Part shown: positions 25,823 to 37,800 of the stretch, piece after piece
Layout: every line of letters begins with the position of its first letter
Numbering within the stretch: the first letter of the stretch is position 1
NCBI GenBank assembly: GCA_964604705.1
Contig: CAZSAP010000002.1
Span: forward strand, 258,501-322,500
DNA length: 64,000 nt
Source of the DNA: JAAXVQ01 sp964604705
Lineage (GTDB): Bacteria > Oederibacteriota > JAAXVQ01
Reading direction: 5' to 3'
Translations under genes and position numbers: made by a program
The notes under the pieces: model-generated
The model's input: the letters and a program-made list of their open reading frames with translations, nothing else
Told to the model about the DNA's origin: nothing
The model's database searches: none

Positions 25823-28800
25823 TTACGCAGCAGAATCCAAAGTTAATGAATTTTGCTTCCGTTCTACTGGACGCTGATCCTGATCCACCACGGGCAATAT
25901 CATCAAACGATTCAGTAGTGACGGACGGGTTAACACTTCTGTCGGAATTGCATATGTATGCATCCCGTCCGCCAACTGAACTCGTACAGTCGTAGCATCA
26001 ATCCCTGGAATATCCGAAAGCGCCGCCAATGCCTTTAATACCTCATCGGCCACTTGCGGATCATCCGCAACACGTTCTAAGGTCTTTAAAAGTTCACGGG
26101 CCACGGTTGTTACGACCATGGGATTGAGCTGAGCATCGGCGCCCAAACGTTCTAAAGCCGTTTGAATGGCCGGACTCTCCAACGCATCCTTCACAGCCTG
26201 AGACCGCGCGATGGCTTGAAAACGGAACGTAAGGTAACGTGTCGGCAATAAGGTGGCCATGCCAACCACGACCATGGGAAGAATCAGGTTGATCCCGGTT
26301 TGGGCCGCAAATGCGGTTACACCGGCCCACGCGATCAAAACAACACTCACTAAGAACGCCGATGCCCCACGTAAGGAACCTGTAAGCCCGAATTGACGGA
26401 ATAAAAATCCAGCGCCCGAGGGCAACGAAATCGCTTTTTTCAACATTTGTAAAGGCAAACTCTGATTAACGGCAGCCATAACACTTTGCACCCGTTGGCT
26501 CAAGGGCAAGCGGGTTTCAGCTCCACCCAGAGGCATGAGCATGCCTTCGGGAGAAAACGCCAAGGCTTGTGCTGCACCAACTGCGGCTAAATCGGTTGCA
26601 GCCTGCGACTCTGTGGCGTTTAGAACCAAACGGCCATCGGTCTTCTCCACTTCGCGCGTTATGTCGGAAATGCTCATGGTGGCCCCGGAGGCAATGCGCG
26701 CCAGTACGGCCGCTTGCGCTTCGCCGGTAGCGGTGGCTTGGACTCCACCAATATGCCCAATCTCATGCATGAGCAGCTTCATAAGCTTGAACGAACGATT
26801 GTTCTCCGACAACTTGTTTACCTGCCAGGAATTGAGGAACAACTTATTACCGGACACAACCGCCAAGCCATGAAGTTTCGGGTCCATGGATTGGGACAAA
26901 TAAATATCAAAGGTCTTAGTGCCCTGCTGACCCAAGGTGGCGGCCAAAGATTCCAACAATGCGCGAGCTTCGTCATACTTGGCCAGCGTCGCTTGATCGC
27001 TCAACGATTTGACGGCCTTCTTTTCGAGCGCGGCTCGCTCTTGCTCCAAGGTCGTCAGTGCACGCTGCAGTTGTGAATTCAGTCCTTCTGCTCGGAACAC
27101 CGCCTTGCCCTCAGCATTGATTTCCATGCCCGCCATCTTGAGCACTTTGCCAATGCTGTCCTGCACCGAAGGTTTGGCCTCGCCCAACAGTCGAGCGGTG
27201 CGCGCGATGGCATCGGTATCCAACATCTCACCTGCCGCACGAACGGCGCCTTGCGCCGCAAACTCAGGATCCATACCCAAATCGCTGGCCAATTCCTTCA
27301 TATATTCTTTGATATCGGCATAGCTTACTCCAGGATTTAAAATATCCGGATCCAGGGAGAATTGGCTCATGGCTTCGGGGCGTGAAGCCACTTTGTCCAC
27401 AACCGGCAAAAACTGTTTGGTGTAAAATTCTGTCATTTTCTGTTTATCAAAGAATGGCTTGGAATCTCCGTTGCGTTTGGAGATGATCAAATTCATGACC
27501 GTAAGGAACTCACCCAAATCATTGATGTTCTGATTGCGGTTCACGCCTTGGGCATAATACGCCGCAAACGGCATGGGATCCCAGCGCCGGGCCAACCCAT
27601 TATCCTTGGAACGGCTTTCCATATAGTTGTAGACCGCCGAGAAAAGAACGAATAACTTCAGCATCACTTCCGGATCGGTAATCGGATAACGCATCCGGAA
27701 CTCCATGTGACCGTCACTCTTCACCATGACGTTGAAAAACTTCTCATGTTCTGCCTCGGTACCGTCTTGCCCGCGACCCCAGGAAATAAAACGGCCGAAG
27801 GCGCCCATACTTTCTTCTTCGTTGGATGCAAAGTTGGCCGGGTTCGAACGGTCGTGCAGCAAGGGAATCGCCGGCGTCACATCATCGAGGATCGAAGCCA
27901 CCATGGGCAGAACATACCCTTCGATCTCGGTCCAGGCCATGCGCATCTTACCGGCATTTTCTATCGGCTTGGCCGACCCAATATGGAAGTGCGGCCCTAC
28001 AGTTTGACCTGTGGACTTGATTACAGCATTCATGTATTGAGCCAAACCGCTGATCCAATTGCCCACCTTGGCCAGTCCGGCATTGACCGGAAGCAACGGG
28101 GTGATGCCTTCGACATTGCCCCAAATATCCGCGTGCCCTTCTTTGGCGTATTCATCCAGGGTAATATTGCGAACCCCATCAATGTACAACTCCGCGCCCT
28201 CATCCGGACCCGCGACGACTTTATAGTATTCTGGATAACCACGCCAGGGATCGATGGCCTTGTATTCCACCGTGTTTCCGCGCTTGGTATACGCATCCGC
28301 AATGGCTTTCATGGCCGCGCGTGCCGCGGCCGGTGACATCTTGCTGGAATCGGCAATCTCCGCGTCTGTGCCCATACTAAAGTCTTTATTCATGGCTGCC
28401 ATGGTGGCCATGGAACGGATAAACCCTTCCAAGCGCGGGCCCAGCTTCGGGTCGGCACGCATGGCTTGTTTCTTCTCCGGAGTGGCGGACAAGAACTCAT
28501 AGATCGCTTGAGCATCCTGATACCGTTCCTTCACATTTCCACCTTGTGCAGCCCACGGCCCGTCGCCCAAGAGCAAGCGATGCCCTTTCTCTATCTTACT
28601 AACCTCGTTCATTATGTCAGCCCCAGACAACTGATACCCAGCCAAGACTCGGCTTAATATCCCAGCCATGGCCTCGCCTTCGGCCGTGCCAGGTAAGCCC
28701 AACATATGCCCGCCTTCGTGCATAAACAAACGCACCAACTGAGCTCGATCGTTTTTAGCTAAAGCTTTTTCTATTTTCTTCTGACTGACATACACCGTGG

Positions 28801-31800
28801 CTGGAGCCGACTCTGTCCCGCGGAACGCCAACCCCGATTGACGGACCAACGCGGATGTTATACGTATATCGTAGGCGTCACTGAGCCGCGCCCCAAGGGA
28901 CTCACCTAATGATTTCAATAATTTTTGAGCTGTCTGATTCACTTCAAGTGTTGCGTTAAGCTCCTCAACCGTAGCCTTCTGGCTGGCTATGCGCGACAAC
29001 GCATCTCTGCGCTTCTCGGTCTGGGTGTATTCATCCGCCAAACGCGCTTGTGTGGCGAGGATGGCTTCATGAATCCGTTCGGCACTGATGCCAAATTTGC
29101 CATCACTCCTTACTTCTAAGCCTGCACCTTTTAAAATCGCATACAGGGCTTTGCCTTGTTCGGATTGTACATCCAACGTCTTCGACTTGGCATCCAATGC
29201 AGCCTTGTCAATAACCCGCTCGCCCGCTTGAACCAAGGTAACTTCGTCCATTAATTCTTCGGGCGTTAACTTGGTGTTGGCCGCCTGGCTCATGGTCATG
29301 GCCGCTTTCATGAATTCCTGCATCCGGAGGGAGGGATCGTGTCCAAGCATGCGCAGGGTATCGTCAACCACAACACGCCGTAAGAAGCTGCCCACACTTA
29401 GAGAAACCGCTTGCCAGACCAACGCCCCGGCCGAAACAAATGAAACCAGGCCGGACCAAATAGCTGCCACAATTCCGTGCTGCATGGGAGCACCCAAGCG
29501 CGCGGTCATGCGTGCCACCCCAGGAAGCATAGCCACACTTGCTTGGTTGGCTTGGAGGCTTTCCCCGATGGAAAGCCCCTTTTGTCCCATGTTTTTCCAG
29601 CGCTCCATTAAACGCCCTAAAGGTGTGCTCGGCATGTCGGCGGGCAATTTGCGGATGAGTGTGTTTTCCAAAACCGTCTGAGCAGCCAGATCATCGGACC
29701 GCAAGGAAAAGGTAAAGTCCAAACTCTTCAGGTCTTCTTTCATGGCCTCGGTCAAAGCCATTTCCGAATACTCTCCAAACTCCTGAAGCCCTTGTTTGTA
29801 TCCTATTGGATCAATCAACTTAAACGATTTTCCGTCTCGCGAAACCATAATATTGGTCGCGTTCAAGTCACCGTGCACCAAGCCAGCCTCATGCAACCGT
29901 GTGACAACTTCCCGAATCTCATTTCTCATGGCTTCGGGAAGAGCTTTGCCGGTCTCGTCCATATACTGTAAAAGGGTAACCCCGTCAATTCGTTCCATAC
30001 GGTAACCTTTTAACTTTCCTTGCTCATCGTACTCAAGACGAATGGGTTTGGCGATATGGACCGGATCAACGGCGTACATGGCCTGTAATGCAGCAAACTG
30101 TTCCTCAAGACTGCTGTATTCGCGACCAAAACGCTTGGCCATAAATGCCTGTTCTTGGCCAGGTTCCACCGCAGGTTTGAGATACCCTTCTTCGGTAGCT
30201 TTCGCCTTCACTAAGCCCACGCGTGTGGCCAATCGTGAGAACCAGGAGGTGTTGCCCTGAGCCTGGCGGGCGCGAATTTCTGCTTCAACTTTGGCATGGG
30301 CCGAAGGATTCTTGAACAAGTCCAACAGCTTGGTACGGGCTTTGCCCAACAAGACCTCCCGTGCAATGCTTACGTGTTTTGCCTGGAAGGGAACAATGCG
30401 TCCGTCCGCGGGAGTGCGCGCCATGCCGGCTATTTGCACTTCCTGTTGCAGCTGTTCAATGCCCTTGGTCATGACGTCGGCTGTGGAGACGCTGCTGTAG
30501 ACCGCCGCCAAACGAACCTTGGCGGTATTTTGATTTTGCGGATTGTTGATTTTGGCTTCCAAACGATCCAGGAATCGCGGCAACGCCTCTTCCACGCGAC
30601 CCTGCTGCAATGCATCCACAACATCCTTCACATACAGATGGGGCATGGCGATCATTTCATCCCCGGCTCCATAACTGATGTAATCGTTAATGGCCTTAAA
30701 TTTGAGGAGCGGGAGATTTTCATCCTCAAGCTGACCCACAACAAGCGCGGCGGCCTTCTCATTGACCTCGGCCATAAACGCGGTATCGCGCTTGGCCGCT
30801 TCCAAGGTTAATCCGCGTTCTTTGGCCAACGCCGCGGCAATATTCTCCGTCACTTGGGTTACAAACGGTCCAAAATACTGACCTTCCACTTCGATCAAAT
30901 GTGTCTTGTCTTTGCCAAACACCAAAAGATTGATTTTATCCGGTCCGGCGCTGGGGGGTGCGCGGCCCACCATGACCTTGGGAACCATGCGGTTGTATTT
31001 GTTGGCGTTTTTAATGTGCTCTCGGGCAAAGAACTCCAGCCCATACGCCGAGTACTGCCAAGGCACCAAGGCATCAAAAAGCATGTTTCCGTTTTCATCG
31101 GTTTCACGCGCGTACCCGTTTTCATCCCGACGGAGCTTGTTGTATTCTTCGGTCCGAGACGCGAGCTCTTTTTGAACCGATTCACCGATCAGACTGTGAC
31201 TAAAATTATTATCCTTAATCGGAACTATATTGGTGGCAACCGAACGGACCTCAACATTGTTTTTTCCAATGGATTGTTTCAGCCCATGAATAATCGCACC
31301 GCTGGCTTCAACCAAAACATTGCTTAGTTCTGCAGTGCTTTCTTGGAGCATGGGAATGGCCACACCCAAACGCTGAGTCTTAATGACATCCTTAAACGCG
31401 CCCTCCAGATTGGCTTTGGGTGCCACACCTTCCTCAATTTTTATTTTCCCACTTGATTGAGGATCTTTAGACCAAGCGTCCAACAAAGCACGCGCCTCTT
31501 CTTCGCTGGCACTATCCAACTTCTGTCGGAACTTTTCCTGCACCACGGCTGAGCCCAAAATGGCCCCAATGGTCATGGTCACACGCAGATTACGACCATC
31601 CTTTAGATACTGCAGACCTTCTTTATCCGTGGCCTTTTGTTCTTCCGGCGAAGTAATCTTGGCTATATCGAGCAAATCCAGGGTGGCTGCCTCAAGTTTC
31701 GCTTCGCGCAAACGCTTTTGAATAATGGAAACAATGAGTCGTCCGGTTTTTTGGTCTTCGGCCAAGGTGGCACCGGTAGCTTTCATTTCTTTTTCAAACT

Positions 31801-34800
31801 TACCTGCTAAATCATTGCGCCCCACATTAACATACAGGTGTGGTCCAAATGCATCGACCGCAAGGCGCACTAATTTTTTATCCCCGAAATCTTTATTGAT
31901 TCGATCAATGGCAGCTTTCAAATCCCCTAATTGTGCCGGCTGTAGATTACGCACATCAAACGACATGGCGTCGGTCATGTGCAAAGAGACTTCTGAGCGT
32001 ATCATATTTTGGATATCGGTTACTGCTTCTTCAGGTAAATGTCCGGGTACTAGAGTAATAATCTCATCCCCGCCTTGGCGGATAATTTTGATTTGATTGT
32101 CTCTCAACTGCATGAAAATTTTAGGAATCAATTTCCACTCGGATACATTTAAAACAGCCCGCGCAAGTTCCCTGACTTTTTGTACCCGGTAATAGAAAAG
32201 AATGCGACGCACTTCGGTGCTCTTGACCGTGCGGATCATGCTGTCGAGTACATCCTGAATGATGAAGTCCGCCATGTTCTTGCCGTAGAAATGGTTATTC
32301 AGGGAGAGATTGTCCACATCGCCTAAACCCTGCCAAGCACCTTTTTCCAAAGCCTCCATACGTGCAACTTCACCCTCGGCGCGGGAAAGAACCCGCAGCG
32401 GTTGCGACCAATTGCGCGCCGCCTGGTACATGCGGACAAAAATATTGGAACGGATGTTTATGTTTTCTTTGGCCTTGTCAATGATCTCAAACAAATCAAA
32501 ATCACCGGTGTTAAGGACCACAGCCCCAGCAACGGGCTTGAGTGGGTTACGCGCTCGGGCTCCGTCTGACTCATCCCGCTTCTGGAGCGCTTGGGCCGCG
32601 GCTTTGATTTCGGCATCGGAGAAGAAGTGGCGGTGATGGAACTTCTCTGCGCGTGCACGATAGTCGTCGTTGGTGACATAGAATTTAAGTTGTCCGGTTT
32701 TGCGGAACAGCGTGGAACCCATGGTCTGCCCAACGACAATAATATTACGTTGTTTGGCAAGCTTTTGGATTTGGGCATTGACTATTTCTTCAATGCCGGC
32801 AAACTTACCCAAAGCCGAGGCCATGGCCTCGGTTTCCAAATACGCCGCACGCTGGTCTGCATTCATGTCCGGTGAAGGCATGACCACGTCGGTTAGTTCT
32901 TTACGTCCGCCCATTTCTTTCCCTTGGGCATACACCCTCATGCTCTTGTCCACCGCGCGGCGGTCAAACGCCATATCCAGATCAACGCCTTTTAACTTGG
33001 CGACAATCACCTTTTCAAAAATATCCCGATTCTTCGGATTGTCCAAGTCTTTGCTTAGATCTAATAGTTGTTGCCGATTCCAACCTGATTCCTTAAGGAT
33101 TTGCGCAAACGTACGGTAGTATGTCCCCGCTTCCACATAGGGGTAGCGATAGTAGCGTGACAAAACTTGGGCAATTTCTTTTTTGCCGGAAGCATCCGGA
33201 CCGTCAATGGTGATGACAAACTTGTTGCGCCCAAAATTAACCAAGCCCCAAATCATTAAAAACACACCACCCACCAAGGCTGCGATCACGCCGGCGCTTA
33301 CAACACCCAACCCAATCCAGAAGCCGACTGTAACCCCCACCGCCAGCATACCCGCAGCGGCACCTATTGTAGCCACAATCCGCGTGGGCCACGCAAACTG
33401 ACGCCAGAAGGAACGGGAAACAGACATGGTTCCGAGTGAATACTTCGCAAATTCTTGCATCTTGGTAACGGTTTCATGATCTTCACCCGCAACGGCTTCA
33501 ATGAATTCATGGATCGCAGCTTCTTCCAGATCCACGTTGTTCATGACATTGATAACGCCTATGTTGCCTTCCATGGAAAAGAAGGCACCGATGGCATTTA
33601 CATGCTGCGCCACTTCCGGTGAAAGTTGCGACGCGTCTTTGGCGTTGATTCGACGAATCTCAATACCCGAAATGGTACGCACTTGGCCTTCAACCTTAAC
33701 CGGTACAGCTTCACCACTGCGCATGCGATCCAAAAGCTTCCGCGCCTTGGTGGCTTGGGCCTCGTACATGGTTCCGCGTAAGGACGTACGCAAATTTTTA
33801 AACCCTCGGGTCAGGTAATTCTGCGAATCCCGGACCGATTTGATCGAGCCTTTCTTCCCAAAGAAATCATAGAAGGCCTTCATCTGGTATGCGGTCAGGT
33901 TGTTCATCGCAAAGCGAACCGCTTCCCGGCTCAACTGGACTCCCACACCAATCACGATTCCGTTTTGTGCTGCCAGAGCTGCAACTTGGGCGCGCACATC
34001 CTCATTCGTTGCAAAAAACGCCTGGAGAATTCCGGTCAATGCCGCTTCGGTCTTGTTCCCATAGAACCCACGTTGTCCCTCGGATTCCTTCACCGCTTTT
34101 TGGATAGCGTCAATCAAGGGTGTGACGTAGGGTTCAAGCTTCTGCGGATCACCGTCTTTGAGGTTCTCCAAAAATTGTTTAAGCTTAGTCTGACCCGATT
34201 TGCCCTGCAGTTTTTTCAATTCTTCCGCCACTCGCTTGATCACGGCTTGTTGGATGTGCGGATCATTGGCTTTGAGCTTAAGGTCAATAGTCGTCAACAT
34301 GAGCTTATATCCATCTGTCTCGTTCCCAACCACAGCGGCGTCCACCATGGGGCCCATGACCGATACGGTTAGGTCAACCACCTTGGTCTCGCTGCTCCAA
34401 TAGCCCTGATAATCTCCCCGTGGAATCTGATAAATGTTGTCTATAATCGGATGCAAATTCTCATGGACAAGCGACCCGGCCAACCATTCTTCATTATTAA
34501 TAAGTTCAGCAGCCAAGAAGACACGGCCTTTTTCGTCCACCATGGCATTCGGCGCCTGTCCTTCCAGGGCAATGTTGGAAACAATATTTATCTGGTCGAC
34601 CGGGGTGTTTTCAAGAATCGGCAATAATCGATTTAACGCTTTTACGGATTTGGCGCTTAAGCCCAATTCGGTGGTCTTGGCCAGGGTGGCGCGCACATTA
34701 TTTATTGCCATGGTTCTTCCACGTTCCAATGCTTTTAGGTCTTCCGGTGATTTCTTGAGCACCAACTGCAACATGGTGCCATTGGGAATTTGAACAACAG

Positions 34801-37800
34801 CCTGAGAAAGTATTTCGCGGGTTCCGGCTGATTCTGGAACATCAAACGTCCGGGTTGAGGAAACACCATCACGGATTAGTCCAACTTGCACAGTCCGCTT
34901 CTCAGCTTCCTGCTTTACTAACAATTCAGCCTTTGGAGCTAAGGTTGGGACACCACGGTCTTTCTTAAGTGACTGCGGGCAACTGGCTAGAGTAACGGCA
35001 GCAAATATGCCTAAAACCGTCATGGAGAGCTTGCTGGTAATGGCATTCATCGTTGAAATAACTGGGTTGGTGGAGCCTTCGGGTACGGGTTGATCATTGA
35101 GATTGCCAATGGACGCCGCCACTTGTTGAACCGGTGTGGTCGCTTCGACAGCTGCGGGCAGGTTTTGTTCCACCAATCCTTGTTCTGCAGGATTTTGTTC
35201 TCCTGCACGAACCGCAGTTTGAACCTGGGCAGATTGTTCAACCGAAGCAACTGCCTCGGTAGCTTTCGTCTGGACCAGCGGCACACCAAAAAATGCAGAC
35301 CACTCCTCATTCAATTTGTTCAGTTGATCGACATAGTTCTTTTGGGCTTCGATCACTGCAACCGGTGCCTGAGCCCCTACCAAGGTGTTGATCTGTGCCA
35401 AAAACTCTGGCAATGCTTTGGCCAATGCTCCCTGTAACTCCTTGAAATCATCAAGCGTCCAGAGCCGGGTTTCTTTGGTTCCTACTCGAACCACTCGTCG
35501 CATTTGTCCCAAAACTTCATCGGCTGCATCCAAGTTGTTATCCTGCAGGGCTTCTCGGAAACTGTAGAACGCATCGTTAAGTGTTTCTATTCCCTTACGA
35601 TGCTCATTTAAAAATTTCTGATTCCGTTCTTTATCTTTTTGTGCCTTGCGCTGCGCCAACGTCTGGGCTACATTTTCCGGTTGAATCTCCCAACGCGCAA
35701 CGCCTTCCATGCGGTTGTACAGTTCCATGTCCTCGGCTTCTGACCAATTGCCGTTGGCTTCCCAAAAATCAATGTATCGAGCCACTACCGAACCATCGGA
35801 GTTCACTCGAACCAACGTATTCTCGCCACGCACATCGCCATGCCGCAGTCCTTTGCTGTGCAGCAGCAAGAGTTGATCTTTTAACTGCGTAAGCGCACTT
35901 TCGAGTTGTGCTTCGGACAAGGCTCCAACCACGGTCAGTTCAGAAAGTTCTTTCCCGGGTAACAATTCGCTTAAGTACCCAATCACCTGACCGTTCTCAT
36001 TTTTAACCACAGCATAAATTTCAGGAGCCACGGGATGATTCTGGTAAGTCAGTCCTGCGTAAGTTTGGTAATTGGCATACGTCTCTAAAATGGTGTCATT
36101 AAAATTCTGGATCTCCTGCGCATTCATGGTAGGTAATTGAAAATCTCCTCCTGCCTGCGGATCCATGGCCTTCCGTGCCAGGAAGGCTACTTGCTTGCCA
36201 TTGAACTCGGCAGTGTATACATTGGAATAAGAACCGTGATTCAAACGTTTTCCGACAGGCAAGTCTGCATAAGCAACCACTGGGATTTCCATAGTTTTGC
36301 CGTTGCGATCTGTGTAGGCTTGTGTGTTACCTTTTGCTTGACCTGTCTGAATGAGCTGAATCTGTTGTTTGGCAGCATCTGCGACTCTTTGAGCGTTGGC
36401 TTTCTGCTGATCTTTGACATACGGATTAACCCCGGTCTGTTGATCAATGGCGACCAACTCCGCCTGTAGATTTTCATCCTTGGCCAATTCAGCCAAATGG
36501 CTGGCATCGTAGTGACTTTGATTAATATCCTGCAGCTTAAGTGCCATGCTCTCTGGAAACACGGCTTGCTCGGTCACAAACGCTATGGCGTGAGCACGTT
36601 GCACGCCTAGCTGTTGCAGCACCGCTTCCACGGCTTCATGCACAAAGGTAGATTCGCGCAAGCCTTGAGGCATCTGCGCTTCCATGATCACGTCGAGCTT
36701 CCCGGCAGACAGGTTCTGCACGGCAATGCCGCCTTCAATGGCCGCAACGGTTCGAACCGCCAAGGCCGTCTTGCCCGAGACCAGGTTGGCCAGTTCTTGC
36801 TCCGCGCGTGCCCGTAGGGCTGCATCGGTAATAGAATGTTGCAGTGAGGCACGAATGCCGTTCATGTGCTTTTGCAACATTTGCTGATACGTAGTCGAAG
36901 GCTGCACCAGACTCCCTGCGCTGCGCTGATCAACTTCAGCAAAGGTTTCAGTGCGCGCGGCCCGAAGATCCTTACTGGCCTGAACTTTTTTGCCTTTCGC
37001 AGCTACTGCCGTTCCCAACCCAAAATAGGCGCTTAATGCTTTACCTGTGGCTGTTTGATCAAATGTTTTGGGTGCATTGCCGTTGCGGTACGCATTGAGG
37101 TACGAGCTGAGCTCTGTGAAATCTATTTGAACAGGTTTCTGATAATCACTCTGGGTTCCTGCCATTTGTGTCACTTTATCAATAAAAGCCCCAAGCTGAG
37201 GATCTTTCAATCTAGCTTTCAATTGGGCTAAGAGTTGATTCATTGCCAATACAAAAATTTTATCGCGGTTATAACTCCCCGAATCGCCTGCTTTGATTGC
37301 GGTGGCAACTTCAATGTAATTGGCAACCGCTTCTTCAAACAGAACCGGAATACCTTTCTCATCAACCTCCGTCCGGGGGTACCCATAGAGATTTCCGACA
37401 ACGGTTTCAACAATCGAAGCTAATTCCTGCAACTTGGAATCGGCAGCATTTTGCACTGACTGGAATAGACCAAAAAGCATTTGATTATTAAAAAACTTAT
37501 TTTGACGGTCGCCGGTTTTGACACGTCGATGAAAGGTTTCATGTTGGTAAACCCCCTCGGCCAAGGCAATAACCGCCTCCACCTTGGAGATCCCTTTGGC
37601 CTGCATGACACGTGCCACGGAGTCTGGCGAAAACGTGTTGATGTAAATATTCAGCTTTTGTGGTTCATAAAAAGCCTTACCCGTCTCACGCGTTCCATCT
37701 GTTCGTATAGAAATAATGTTGCGCTCTTGGAAAGCCTTTTTAACTTGCGCAACCTCCGCTGGGGTAAACGCCAATCCCTTCGCGGCTGCACCCGCCGCGG

